Part shown: one piece after another, positions 24,294-33,160 of the stretch | Numbering within the stretch: position 1 is the stretch's first letter | Layout of the letters: every line of letters starts with the position of its first letter | Source of the DNA: Planifilum sp021793745 | Lineage (GTDB): Bacteria; Bacillota; Bacilli; Thermoactinomycetales; DSM-44946 | Assembly (NCBI GenBank): GCA_937983105.1 | Contig: CALKAM010000022.1 | Location: forward strand, 7,041 to 71,040 | Direction of reading: 5' to 3' | DNA length: 64,000 bases | Notes under the pieces: model-generated | Databases searched by the model: none | What the model was told of the DNA's origin: nothing | Seen by the model: only the letters and a program-made list of their open reading frames with translations | Program-made: the position numbers and the translations under genes

Positions 24294-25799
24294 GTGAAAG
24301 AGAAACTGGAGGAGCTGAAAAAGCGCGTTCAGGAAATCAACGATCTGGAGTCCATTTTGGCCCTGGCCTTTTGGGATCAGGCGACCTATATGCCTTCCGG
24401 CGGCGGAGAGGCGCGATCCCGCCAGCTGGCCACCCTGGGGAGAATCTCCCATGAGAAGTTGACGGATCCCGCCGTCGGGCAGCTTTTGGAGGATCTGAAG
24501 GAATATGAAAAAGAGCATCCCGCCGATGCCGACGGGGCCGCGCTGATCCGGGTCACGCGTCGAATGTACGAGAAAGCGGTCAAAATCCCCTCCGATTTCA
24601 TCTCCGAGTTCTACAAACATCAGTCCGACTCGTATCAGGTGTGGATGAAGGCCCGGGAGGAAAACGATTTTGAGGTGGCCCGGCCCAATCTGGAGAAAAC
24701 CCTGGAGTACAGCCGCCGGCTTGCCGATTTCTTTCCCGGATATGAACACATCGCCGATCCGCTCATCGATTATAGCGACCCCGGCATGACGGTGAGCGTG
24801 ATCCGCCCCCTGTTCGCCGAATTGCGGGAGCAGTTGATTCCCTTGGTGGAGGCCATCGCCGAAAAACCCGTGGTGTCCGATGCCTGTGTCCGACAAACCT
24901 TTCCCCGGGACAAACAGCTGGCCTTCGGCCTCGAGGTGATCAAACGCCTCGGGTATGACCTGGATAGAGGAAGACAGGATCTTACGGAGCATCCCTTCAT
25001 GATCAGCTTCTCCCTCGGGGATGTGCGGATCACCACTCGGGTGAAGGAGAACGACCTGAGGGAGGCCCTGTTCAGCACCATTCACGAAGCGGGACACGCC
25101 ATGTATCAGCAGGGGATCAACCGGGAGTACGAAGGGACGCCTCTGGCTGAGGGGGCTTCCTCCGGGGTGCACGAAAGCCAATCCCGTCTGTGGGAAAACA
25201 TCGTCGGCAGGAGCCGGGGCTTCTGGAACTACTTTTATCCGCAATTGCAGCGGGTTTTCCCCGGCGAATTGGGGTCCGTCGATCTGGAGACCTTTTACCG
25301 GGCCATCAACAAGGTGGAGCGTTCCCTGATCCGGACGGAAGCCGACGAGGTGACCTACAATCTGCACGTTATCATGCGCTTTGATTTTGAGCTGGATCTT
25401 TTGGAGGGGCGTCTCGCGGTCCGCGATCTCCCCGAAGCTTGGCGGGAACGGATGAAGTCCGATCTGGGAATCGAACCGCCGGACGACAAGACCGGCGTCC
25501 TGCAGGATATGCATTGGTACCACGACATGATCGGCGGGATGTTCCAGGGGTATACCTTAGGCAATGTCTTGAGCGGTCTGTTTTACGAAGAGGCCCTTAA
25601 GGCCCATCCGGAAATCCCCTCCGAAATGGAGAAGGGAGAATTCGGGACGCTGCGGCGCTGGCTGACCGAAAACATTTATCGGCATGGGGCGAAATATACC
25701 GCCGAGGAATTGGTGAAGCGGGTCACCGGGGGGCCGATGACCATCGAGCCCTACATGCGATATCTGCGGTCGAAGTATGGGGAGCTGTACGGCATTTGA
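24294..25799 (+). CDS. M32-family carboxypeptidase (thermostable carboxypeptidase type)
   Basis: This 501-residue metalloprotease removes C-terminal residues from peptides in the cytoplasm. The zinc site HEAGHAMYQQG is of the HEXXH kind (near residue 265), and the conserved SRLWENIVGRSRGFW lies about 35 residues further on. The length fits the M32 family (about 500). It starts at GTG 24294, 6 nt after AGGAGG; an upstream in-frame GTG overlaps the SD. It has its own terminator region downstream and stands alone. Confidence 0.95.
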   Translation: MKEKLEELKKRVQEINDLESILALAFWDQATYMPSGGGEARSRQLATLGRISHEKLTDPAVGQLLEDLKEYEKEHPADADGAALIRVTRRMYEKAVKIPSDFISEFYKHQSDSYQVWMKAREENDFEVARPNLEKTLEYSRRLADFFPGYEHIADPLIDYSDPGMTVSVIRPLFAELREQLIPLVEAIAEKPVVSDACVRQTFPRDKQLAFGLEVIKRLGYDLDRGRQDLTEHPFMISFSLGDVRITTRVKENDLREALFSTIHEAGHAMYQQGINREYEGTPLAEGASSGVHESQSRLWENIVGRSRGFWNYFYPQLQRVFPGELGSVDLETFYRAINKVERSLIRTEADEVTYNLHVIMRFDFELDLLEGRLAVRDLPEAWRERMKSDLGIEPPDDKTGVLQDMHWYHDMIGGMFQGYTLGNVLSGLFYEEALKAHPEIPSEMEKGEFGTLRRWLTENIYRHGAKYTAEELVKRVTGGPMTIEPYMRYLRSKYGELYGI

Positions 25800-26116
25800 C
25801 GAAAACCGCCCGCCGGAAGGGGTCCATCCCCTTCCGAAGTTTTGGTTTGGATTTTCCGCACCGGCGGATCGGCCGGGCGGTTTTCTTATGGGGGCAAAGG
25901 CTCGGCAAATCCCCTTCTTCCCGGCCATGGGATCCGGCCGAGGCGGACGGACACCCCATTCCGTACTCATAAAGCTTTCGGAACGGGGCCAATGTGACGG
26001 ATTGAACCGGTCCAGGGGATACGCGGAATCCTTTGATCCATCGGGCAGGATCCCCCTGCAGGCGATGTTTCCAAGCGACCCGTAGCGACCAGCTTTGAAA
26101 ACAAAGGGGGAGAAGG
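25800..26116. other. Intergenic region after the M32 carboxypeptidase
   Basis: The left part is a nested hairpin that looks like a terminator (25801-25885). The rest, to the sfsA start, shows no gene and no clear promoter. A GGGGGAGAAGG SD for sfsA lies at its end. Confidence 0.5.
25801..25885. terminator. Nested hairpin terminator, possibly bidirectional
   Basis: Outer arms GAAAACCGCCCG (25801-25812) and CGGGCGGTTTTC (25874-25885) are perfectly complementary. An inner stem GGAAGGGG/CCCCTTCC (25815-25835) is followed by GAAGTTTTGGTTT. T-runs are present for both strands. Confidence 0.6.
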
Positions 26117-26812
26117 ATGGTTTGGATTGGAGATCGGCAAGTCCCGGCCGTTTTTCTGGAGCGCCCCAATCGTTTTGAAGCCCTGGTCCGGATCGGGGAC
26201 CGGGAGGAGCGGGTGCACGTTCCCAATACGGGGCGGTTAAAGGAATTGCTGTTGCCCGGTGCCGAGGTGAGGCTTCTCCCGTCGGACAACCCCCGGCGCA
26301 AAACCCGGTACAGCCTGGCCTTCGTCCGGAAACGGGGGCATTGGTTTTGCATCGTTTCCGCCTGGGCCAATCGGGTCTTTGGGGAAGCGGTGAAAAGGGG
26401 GGCGATTGATGGGTTTTCCGGGGAGGTTCGGGGAGAAGTCCGGCGCAGGGGGAGTCGGATGGATTTTTTGATCGGCGACCATACCTGGGTGGAGGTGAAG
26501 GGGGTCACCTACGAGGAGGAGGGGATCGCCCGGTTTCCCGATGCGCCGACGGAGCGGGGAAGGCGCCATCTGGAGGAGCTGATCCAACTCAGGGAAAGCG
26601 GATCTCCCGCCGCCGTCGTTTTTGTCGCCCTGATGGAGCATGTGACCCGCTTTAAGCCCTTTGTCCGGATCGATCCGGCCTTTGCCAGGAAATTGCGGGA
26701 GGCGGCCTCCAAAGGCGTGATGATCCGGGCCTATAAATGCCGCGTTCGACCGGAGGAGATCGTCTTAGCGGAGGAGCTGCCGGTGGATTTGGATGCGGAG
26801 GCGGGTCCATAA
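26117..26812 (+). CDS. sfsA: SfsA family DNA/RNA nuclease-like protein
   Basis: The 231-residue protein is SfsA-like. It has an N-terminal OB-like part (FLERPNRFEALVRI...VHVPNTGRLKELL) and a nuclease-type core with DFLIGDHTWVEVKGVTYEE and FPDAPTERGRRHLEEL. First named for sugar fermentation stimulation in E. coli, the family is now considered a nucleic-acid-binding nuclease-like group, and the biological role in Bacilli is unclear. ATG 26117 follows GGGGGAGAAGG. It appears to be a single-gene unit. Confidence 0.93.
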   Translation: MVWIGDRQVPAVFLERPNRFEALVRIGDREERVHVPNTGRLKELLLPGAEVRLLPSDNPRRKTRYSLAFVRKRGHWFCIVSAWANRVFGEAVKRGAIDGFSGEVRGEVRRRGSRMDFLIGDHTWVEVKGVTYEEEGIARFPDAPTERGRRHLEELIQLRESGSPAAVVFVALMEHVTRFKPFVRIDPAFARKLREAASKGVMIRAYKCRVRPEEIVLAEELPVDLDAEAGP

Positions 26813-26910
26813 AGGCGGAAGGGTCTCGGGAGCGCCGGGAGTTGTTCGGTGCCGGACAGTCGCCTTGTCCCAGGGATGGCTTGAGAACGATCCAACATGC
26901 GATTTCCCCC

Positions 26911-26939
26911 TTGCCAGCGGGACGTTTTGGGTGTATGAT
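26911..26939 (+). promoter_or_regulatory. Sigma-A promoter of a gene-free transcript
   Basis: TTGCCA (26911-26916) and TATGAT (26934-26939) are 17 nt apart. The predicted transcript starts near 26946 and contains no convincing open frame before the terminator at 27172-27206. Confidence 0.65.
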
Positions 26940-26945
26940 AATATC

Positions 26946-27206
26946 ACCGTTTTCTGAAATGAGGGGATTATCGTTGCCCACCGTGTTCGATCAATGAATC
27001 TTTCACCCAATCCGAAATGGACAGCGGAAAAACCTGGGTTTTCTCAGGTTTCTTTCCTGTGCCTTCGTTTTCGCCGAGCGATGAACACGGTGGCATTTCC
27101 ATCCTTCCGTCCAAATGAAAGGTCACTTTGCCGGATTCCTTCCGGCGGATGGACTGACTGCGAAGATAAGGGGCATGGATGAACACCGGTTCGTCCATGC
27201 CTTTTT
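26946..27206 (+). ncRNA. Candidate 6S-like regulatory RNA
   Basis: The stretch runs from a good promoter to a good terminator without a gene. CACCGTGTTC plus flanks (26975-26988) pairs with GAACACGGTG plus flanks (27083-27095), giving 13 bp with one bulged C. A long apical hairpin (27021-27060) has ACA/TGT, GGAAA/TTTCC and AACCTG/CAGGTT stems. Large unpaired segments lie on both sides between the two helices, and GAGGGG (26961-26966) can pair with TCCTTC (27102-27107) below the closing stem. Long rod, central bubble and apical hairpin are the 6S RNA layout. The assignment is inferred from folding by eye. Confidence 0.45.
27172..27206 (+). terminator. Intrinsic terminator of the gene-free transcript
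   Basis: GGCATGGA-T-GAAC-ACCG-GTTC-G-TCCATGCC followed by TTTTT. An extended stem with a small internal mismatch. Confidence 0.75.
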
Positions 27207-27269
27207 GGTTGGGATGGAAATCGCCCTTGTGTTCGCATCACAACCGAGAACATGAGGGGAGATTTCCAG

Positions 27270-28523
27270 ATGAAGCGCCATTTTGCCTATCGGATGTATC
27301 TCCTGTATTATGCCGTCGTCTCCTTTGCCATGGCGTTGATGGCGACGGTGTCCAGTGTCTATTACATTCGGACCGTTGAGATGGATGCCTTTCAGCTGTT
27401 GATGATCGGATTTGCTCTGGAGTTGTCCGTTTTCCTCTTTGAGATACCTACGGGGGTTGTGGCCGACCTGTACAGCCGGAAACGTTCCATGGCGATCGGA
27501 CTTTTGCTGGTTGGATGCGGTTTTTTGCTGAAGGGGATGCTGCCCCTGTTTGTTGCCGTCCTGACCGCCCAGGTGCTGTGGGGAGTGGGATACACTTTCC
27601 TGAGCGGTGCGGATCAGGCGTGGATCGCCGACGAGCTGAAGGTAAAGCGGCTGGAAGGGGTGTTTCTGCGGGGAACGCAGATCGGACAAGTTTTTTCCCT
27701 GTTGGGGATGCTCGCCGGCGTTTTGCTGGCCAACCTCAGCCTGAATTTGCCCTTGATCCTTTCCGGACTGTTGCTGATCGGCTTCTCCCTGTTTGTGATC
27801 CTCGTCTTTCCCGAAACCGGGTTCACCCCCGCCCCGGTTCGACACCGGCAATCCTGGCGATCCGCCTGGGAGACCTTCTCCACCGGACTGGGGGCGGTGC
27901 GGAGGAGCTCCCTCCTGATGATGGCGCTGCTGATCAGCCTGCTCACGGGATTGTACAGTGAAGGGTTTGATCGCCTGTGGACCCTTCACCTGTTGGAAAA
28001 CTTCACCCTTCCCGAGATCGGGAATCTGAACGAAGTGGTCTGGGTCGGCATGATCAACGCCGGAGCCCTGGTGATGAACATCCTGGTCGTCGAGGGAATT
28101 CGGCGCCGAATGGCAGGGACGGGGCGCCTGGAAAAGGTGTGGGTGCTCCTGCTGCTGAACGGGATGCTGGTTTGCACCATTGTTGCCTTTGCCCTGGCCG
28201 GCGAGTGGTGGATGGCCCTGGGGACTTACTGGGTGGCCACCGTTTTGCGAAAAACCAACGAGCCCATCTACAGCGCGTGGCTCAACGAGCAGATTCGGGA
28301 TTCCCGCCTCCGGGCCACCATCCTGTCCACCCAGGGACAGGTGGCTTCCCTGGGGGAGATTTTCGGCGGCCCCCTGGTCGGGGCGGTGGTGTGGAAGGGC
28401 ACCGTTTCCCTCGGACTGATCGCCTCCGGCGTCATCTTGTCCCCCGTCGTCTTTCTGTACGTTCTCCTTTGGCGAAGGGGAGCGGCCCGGAGAAAAATTC
28501 CCACCCGGCCCCGAACCCTGTGA
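27270..28523 (+). CDS. MFS transporter
   Basis: The 417-residue protein has about 12 hydrophobic segments and the loop 2-3 signature GVVADLYSRKRSMAIG typical of the major facilitator superfamily. Its pattern is that of drug/unknown-substrate exporters; the substrate is unknown. ATG 27270 is preferred over ATG 27252 because AGGGGAG lies 8 nt before it. It stands alone, between the 6S-like RNA candidate and a strong terminator. Confidence 0.88.
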   Translation: MKRHFAYRMYLLYYAVVSFAMALMATVSSVYYIRTVEMDAFQLLMIGFALELSVFLFEIPTGVVADLYSRKRSMAIGLLLVGCGFLLKGMLPLFVAVLTAQVLWGVGYTFLSGADQAWIADELKVKRLEGVFLRGTQIGQVFSLLGMLAGVLLANLSLNLPLILSGLLLIGFSLFVILVFPETGFTPAPVRHRQSWRSAWETFSTGLGAVRRSSLLMMALLISLLTGLYSEGFDRLWTLHLLENFTLPEIGNLNEVVWVGMINAGALVMNILVVEGIRRRMAGTGRLEKVWVLLLLNGMLVCTIVAFALAGEWWMALGTYWVATVLRKTNEPIYSAWLNEQIRDSRLRATILSTQGQVASLGEIFGGPLVGAVVWKGTVSLGLIASGVILSPVVFLYVLLWRRGAARRKIPTRPRTL

Positions 28524-28536
28524 AGACAGCCGTCGA

Positions 28537-28569
28537 GACGCGGAACCAAAGGTTCCGCGTCCGTTTTTA
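28537..28569 (+). terminator. Intrinsic terminator of the MFS gene
   Basis: GACGCGGAACC, loop AAA, GGTTCCGCGTC (28537-28561), then CGTTTTTA. Confidence 0.85.
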
Positions 28570-28716
28570 TTTGAACGGGTCTTCCATCGGCGCCCCCATC
28601 CCGGGGAAGTCCCGTGGGATGGGGCTTTCCGGGGATCCCCTCCGGCGTCCGGTGCGCTCCATTGGAAGTGGAGGGATTTTGTTCCTTTTTGTCGAATCTA
28701 TCCCTAGCCTTGACGG

Positions 28717-31167
28717 GTGGGATGGAAAGTGCGACGTCCGTTAGCGGTTTTCGTAGCGGGGTGGATCGCAGGGATTATATCGGCCTCCGAATTGTCCGGC
28801 GACTGGAGACTCTGGGCGGGAGCATCCGTTCTCCTGGGGGCAGTCGGCTGGCTGGAACATGTCTACATCCGTCGGTTGCTTTCCCTTTCGCTGTTTCTGA
28901 TGGGACTGTTTGCGGGCGGGGCCCATCTGGCGTGGACGGAAGAGGGGAACCGATCGGCGATCGCGGAGGTGGTGCCGGCGGGCTCGGGGGAGGTCCGGGC
29001 GTTTGTCACCGGGAGGATCGACTCGGCACCGGAGGTGGACGGGGATCGGCTGCGCTTTACCCTGGCGGTGCGCTCCCTGGCCGCTGAGGGGGCGGACCCC
29101 GTCCGGATCCCCGGTGAAAAGGTGGCGACCCGGGTGACCCTCCGCAGCGATCGGGAGCAAGCCCTTGTCCGGAAGTGGAAAAGGGGGACGGAACTGGCAG
29201 CCCCCGTCGTCCTGGAACTCCCCTCCTCCGCCCGCAACCCGGGCGGCTTTGATTATCGGCTTTACCTTTACCGGCAGGGGATCCATTGGACGGCCCGGAT
29301 CGACGGGCTGTCCCAGGTGACGGTGATGCGGGGTCCCTCCCCAAATCTCCGGACGGTGATCGATGATTTGCGACGCGATTTGGGGGAACGGGTGGAGGCC
29401 CTTTATCCGGAGGAGATCGCCGGCTTGATCCGCGGAATGATCCTGGGCGAGCGGGAAGCCGTTCCACCGGATGCGGAGGAGGACTTCGCCCTCCTCGGCC
29501 TGGCCCATTTGCTGGCCATTTCCGGATTGCATGTCGGGGTATTTGTGGGCGCCGTCTACGGGCTCTTGAAGGGCATTGGCCTGACCCGGGAAAAAGCGGC
29601 GGGGCTGGTGATCCTCCTCCTGCCGCTGATCGTCCTGCTGACCGGGGCGGGAGCGCCGGTGATCCGAGCCGCCATCATGGCGGGCCTGGCCCTCCTGGCG
29701 GTCATCCTCCGCCGCTGGAAGGACGGACTCACCTTTTTGGCGGTGGCGGCCTGGGCGCTGTTGATCTGGAATCCCTACCAGCTGTTCCAACCGGGATTTC
29801 AGCTTTCCTTTGTCGTCACCCTGGCCCTGTTGGTGGCGGTGGGCCCGGTTTCGCGGATCATGCCCTTTCCCTGGCGCTGGCTCAATCAGCTCGTCGCCGT
29901 CACGCTGGTGGCCCAGCTGGCCTCCTTTCCCCTCCTCATCTTCCATTTTTATGAGTTCTCCGTCCTTTCCTGGGTGGCCAATCTGGTGGCTGTTCCGGTG
30001 GTCAGCCTGTGGGTCATCCCCCTGTCGATGGCCGCCTTGGCTTTGGGGGCGGTGCACGAGGGATTGGCCTCGATTCCAGCCATGCTTTCATCCGCGGGGT
30101 TGTCGGCGCTGTTGAAGGGCCTGGGCCCCCTGGCCCGATGGAACCGCCTACATCCGGCATGGCCTCCGCCGCCGACGTGGTGGTTGGCGGCCTACGTCGC
30201 CGTCTGTTTCCAGGGGTTGATCGCCTGGACGGGAGATGTGCCGCGGCGGAAGGTGCACCGAATCGCCTTCGCCTTCCTGATGGGCGGCCTCATCGCCTTT
30301 GCCTGGTCTCCCGATGTTTGGGCTCGGGAGAAGGAGTTGCGGATCACTTTTTTGGATGTGGGACAGGGCGACAGTGCCGTCATCGAGACTCCGGGCGGGC
30401 AGGTGATTCTGGTGGACGGAGGAGGCGTGCTCCCTTACCCTCGGGAATCCTGGCAGCGGCGGCGGAAAGAGTCCGATTCGGGCCGGGACGTGGTGGTCCC
30501 CTATCTCAAATACCGGGGCATTCGAAGCATCGATTATCTCGTGATCACCCACGGCGATGCCGACCATGTGGGGGGACTTGCGGCCGTGGCGGAGCGCTTT
30601 CCGGTGCGACGGGTGATCCGCAGCCCCCGGGAGCCGGCGGAGATGGAGCGGCGGCTCCTGCGGTTGCTGAGGGATCGCGGAGCGAAGGTGTACGCGGCCT
30701 CGCGGGGAAGCGGTTGGTCCCTGGAGCCCGGGATTTCCTGGCAGTTCCTCCACCCGGAGCCGGTGGTTCCGCCCGGGGAGCAGACCAACGACGATTCGGT
30801 CGTCTTCCTCCTGTCCGCCTACGGGCGGTCGGTGTTGATGACCGGGGATATCGAGGAGAGAGCGGAGCGGGAGATCGCCGCCGCCTGGGATCTGCCTTCG
30901 GTCGACTGGCTAAAGGTGGCCCATCACGGCAGCCGGACTTCCACCCATCCCGCCTGGCTGAAGGAGGTGGATCCCGTCCATGCAGTGATCTCCGTAGGGG
31001 AGAAAAACCGTTTTGGCCACCCGGCGCCGGAGGTGATCCGGCGGCTGGAGGAACAGAATGCCGCCATCTGGCGGACGGACCGCCACGGGGCGGTCACGGT
31101 GCGCATCGCCCCTTCGGGCAGGATGCGGGTGGAAACGATGCTAGATGCAGGCGAGGACAGCGGCTGA
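28717..31167 (+). CDS. comEC: DNA internalisation competence protein ComEC/Rec2
   Basis: The 816-residue membrane protein has an OB-like extracellular region (about 60-200), a Competence domain of many helices (about 215-500, with LAHLLAISGLHVGVFVGAVYG) and a C-terminal metallo-beta-lactamase domain with THGDADHVGGLAAV near 608-621. It forms the channel for single-stranded DNA uptake. The start is GTG 28717; a GTG at 28729 is also possible, as no strong SD is visible. It is separated from comEA by about 21 kb. Confidence 0.93.
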   Translation: MGWKVRRPLAVFVAGWIAGIISASELSGDWRLWAGASVLLGAVGWLEHVYIRRLLSLSLFLMGLFAGGAHLAWTEEGNRSAIAEVVPAGSGEVRAFVTGRIDSAPEVDGDRLRFTLAVRSLAAEGADPVRIPGEKVATRVTLRSDREQALVRKWKRGTELAAPVVLELPSSARNPGGFDYRLYLYRQGIHWTARIDGLSQVTVMRGPSPNLRTVIDDLRRDLGERVEALYPEEIAGLIRGMILGEREAVPPDAEEDFALLGLAHLLAISGLHVGVFVGAVYGLLKGIGLTREKAAGLVILLLPLIVLLTGAGAPVIRAAIMAGLALLAVILRRWKDGLTFLAVAAWALLIWNPYQLFQPGFQLSFVVTLALLVAVGPVSRIMPFPWRWLNQLVAVTLVAQLASFPLLIFHFYEFSVLSWVANLVAVPVVSLWVIPLSMAALALGAVHEGLASIPAMLSSAGLSALLKGLGPLARWNRLHPAWPPPPTWWLAAYVAVCFQGLIAWTGDVPRRKVHRIAFAFLMGGLIAFAWSPDVWAREKELRITFLDVGQGDSAVIETPGGQVILVDGGGVLPYPRESWQRRRKESDSGRDVVVPYLKYRGIRSIDYLVITHGDADHVGGLAAVAERFPVRRVIRSPREPAEMERRLLRLLRDRGAKVYAASRGSGWSLEPGISWQFLHPEPVVPPGEQTNDDSVVFLLSAYGRSVLMTGDIEERAEREIAAAWDLPSVDWLKVAHHGSRTSTHPAWLKEVDPVHAVISVGEKNRFGHPAPEVIRRLEEQNAAIWRTDRHGAVTVRIAPSGRMRVETMLDAGEDSG

Positions 31168-31179
31168 GGAGGGGATGCT

Positions 31180-31374
31180 GTGTCGTTCATGATCGGACTG
31201 ATCTACACGGTTGTGTTCATTTCCATCGCCTATTCCCTGGCGCAGATCGCCGCCCACCTGAAAGGGATCAGAGAGTCCCTGGAGCGCATTCAAATTCAGT
31301 TGGAAAACATCAAAGAAACCATGAGAAGGGAGCAGGTGAAGAAAATATGGTCCCAGCGGGAGGAGAAGGAGTGA
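31180..31374 (+). CDS. Small membrane protein with coiled-coil tail
   Basis: I do not recognise this 64-residue protein. It has one N-terminal membrane helix (about residues 4-25, MIGLIYTVVFISIAYSLAQI) and a charged helical tail (KGIRESLERIQIQLENIKET) likely to form a coiled coil. It starts with GTG 31180, 12 nt after comEC, behind GAGGAGGGG, so it is probably co-translated with comEC. Its function is unknown; an accessory role at the uptake machinery is only suggested by position. Confidence 0.65.
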   Translation: MSFMIGLIYTVVFISIAYSLAQIAAHLKGIRESLERIQIQLENIKETMRREQVKKIWSQREEKE

Positions 31375-31483
31375 ACTGGTGACGTTTTGGAAGGGATGAA
31401 AGGAAGGCCCGCGGGAGATGTTCGATGGACCCGGGGAACCTCATATCTTCTTGTGTGTGAATTGGCCAACGGAAACTCCCGCG

Positions 31484-32007
31484 CTATTCGGTTGCAGGGC
31501 CGTTCCACGAACCGTCGCAGGTGCGGAGAAAAGCATCATTTTGTTTTCGATGATGTTCCTCGTGGTCGGCCAACCCCTTTAAATAATCGGTCAGTGTCAG
31601 GGAGCGGTTTCGGATGGTGAAGGGAGGATCCCGGTCTGCGATGGGAACCGATTCCAGCCGCTTGAGCAAACGGGTGCGGGTGTGCTGAAACGCGGCCAGC
31701 ACCTCTTCCCGGGAAGCCTCTTCCCGGGCCCAACGGGCCGCCCGGGCGTTGCATTCGTCCCCCTTTACCGAGACGGGAGGAACCGTCTCGCCGGGCCGGA
31801 GCTGATCCAGCCGTTCGTCGGCAGGAATCGGTCCCACCCGATCAGATGGGCGATGATTTCCCCCGGAGCCCCCTTGCCTTCGGCGATCGGCATCAGCCAC
31901 CGTTTTTCCGGGATCCCTTGCCAGGACTGCACAAAATCGTTCATCTTCCGGAAACGGATGAGTACGCGCTCATAGGACACGGACATCGCTCCTTGATCAG
32001 TCCTCAT
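31484..32007 (-). pseudogene. DinB/ClbS-like four-helix protein split by a frameshift
   Basis: The N-terminal part (MRTDQGAMSVSYERV to HLIGWDRFL) is read from ATG 32007. The expected continuation (DERLDQLRPGETVPP to DHEEHHRKQNDAFL) lies in another frame, so the two halves join only with a one-base shift near 31815-31825. Together they give a normal DinB-type protein of about 170 residues with a metal-binding His in AHLIGW and the HEEHH motif. ATG 32007 overlaps the ridA stop (ATGA) and has GAGGAG upstream. It is either a real pseudogene or a sequencing error. Confidence 0.7.
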
Positions 32008-32414
32008 CTTTTCTCCTCGGCAGATTCCCACCTTGCCGCCCACGCTTCCACTTCCACCTTGAGGGAGGGAAGGGCCAGGGAGGAGACGAAGCCCAGGGTC
32101 ATCGCCGGAGGGGTTCCCCCGTGGAACCGGCTCCAAATCTCCTTGAAGCGGCTCCATTCGATGGATTCCGTCAGCCAGATATTGATTTTGATGATCTGAT
32201 CGGCGCCCACGCCTTCGCTGTGGAGGATGCGCAATACATTGCTCAAGGCGTTTTCGAATTGGGCTTCGACATCCTCCGGCATCTTCCCCTCGGCGTCTGT
32301 TCCCACCTGCCCGGAGAGCACGAGCAGATCGGCGCCCCGGGGAACCACGGTGAGATGGGTGTATGTCCCGATGGGTGGTGCCACAGCATCGGGATTTTTT
32401 CGCGTGGCTTTCAC
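32004..32414 (-). CDS. RidA/YjgF-family protein
   Basis: The 136-residue protein has the RidA fold pattern: LLVLSGQVGTDAEGKMPEDVEAQFENAL and INIWLTESIEWSRFKEIW, then TLGFVSSLALPSLKVEVEAWA. RidA proteins hydrolyse reactive enamines/imines made by PLP enzymes. The Arg usually present near the C-terminus is not obvious in the SSLALPSLKVEVEA stretch, so it may belong to a divergent subgroup. It starts at GTG 32414 behind GGGAGG and overlaps the following DinB-like gene by 4 nt. Confidence 0.85.
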   Translation of the reverse strand: MKATRKNPDAVAPPIGTYTHLTVVPRGADLLVLSGQVGTDAEGKMPEDVEAQFENALSNVLRILHSEGVGADQIIKINIWLTESIEWSRFKEIWSRFHGGTPPAMTLGFVSSLALPSLKVEVEAWAARWESAEEKR

Positions 32415-32483
32415 AGGATCCCTCCCGATTTTTGACAAGATGCAGTAAAGTATACCTTTTAAAGGCAATTTCGTCAATTATAC

Positions 32484-32509
32484 GGAAACTTCGATGGGGG
32501 ATCTCCGGT
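32484..32509 (+). promoter_or_regulatory. Possible ECF-type autoregulatory promoter
   Basis: GGAAAC (32484-32489) and CGGT (32506-32509) are 16 nt apart, recalling ECF sigma -35/-10 patterns. They lie about 110 nt before the ECF sigma gene. A TACAAT at 32538-32543 could be an alternative sigma-A -10. Confidence 0.3.
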
Positions 32510-32617
32510 TTTTGGTCCGGTTTCCCCTGTCTTGTGGTACAATGAAATCACTGTCAATGGGGTGTGTGGTGCAACTTCGGACCGGCGGATTACGTCTTTT
32601 GGGCAGGAGGGATTGGA

Positions 32618-33160
32618 GTGGTCGAAGCGGAGTGGGTGCAGAAGGCGCAGGCCGGTGACCGGGAAGCGTGCATCCGGCTGCTGCGGGAGGTGGAGACGGC
32701 GGTGTACCGCACGGCCTACTACCTGATGGGAAACGAGCACGATGCCCTCGACGCGACCCAGGAGGCGCTGTTGCGCATCTACAACCGGATTTCCTCCTAT
32801 AAGGGGCAATCCCGCTTTGAAACCTGGGCGCAGCGGATTGTCACCAATATCTGCATCGACCATTTTCGCCGGAAGAAGCGGGAAGTTCCGTATCCGGAAG
32901 AGATCCATCCGGCGGACCCCAAAGCGGGTCCCGCCGTGGAACGGGCCGGGGTGGTGATGGATCTGCGGGAAGCGATCCGGAGGCTGCCGCCGCCCCAACG
33001 GACGGCGATCGTGTTGCGGTATATGCATGATTTCAGTTACGAGGAAATCGCCGAGGCGATGGAGCTCCCGCTGAACACGGTGAAATCCCATCTGTTTCGG
33101 GCGCGGAAGAAACTGCAGGAGTGGTTGTCCGAGTACCAGGAAGGCGGTGTGGTTCCGTGA
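32618..33160 (+). CDS. ECF-type RNA polymerase sigma factor
   Basis: The 180-residue protein has sigma region 2 (about residues 20-90, with ALDATQEALLRIYNRISSYKG and FETWAQRIVTNICIDHFRRKK) and region 4 (about 120-170, LPPPQRTAIVLRYMHDFSYEE and MELPLNTVKSHLFRARKKLQ). It belongs to the SigW-like group of envelope-stress sigmas. GTG 32618 follows AGGAGG with 6 nt spacing. Its TGA overlaps the GTG of the anti-sigma gene, the standard arrangement for such pairs. Confidence 0.92.
   Translation: MVEAEWVQKAQAGDREACIRLLREVETAVYRTAYYLMGNEHDALDATQEALLRIYNRISSYKGQSRFETWAQRIVTNICIDHFRRKKREVPYPEEIHPADPKAGPAVERAGVVMDLREAIRRLPPPQRTAIVLRYMHDFSYEEIAEAMELPLNTVKSHLFRARKKLQEWLSEYQEGGVVP

Noticed and set aside
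27123..27150. SRP RNA-like GGAAGGAA on the minus strand
   Set aside because: The rest of the conserved SRP domain IV is absent; the match is just part of a small CCGGA hairpin.
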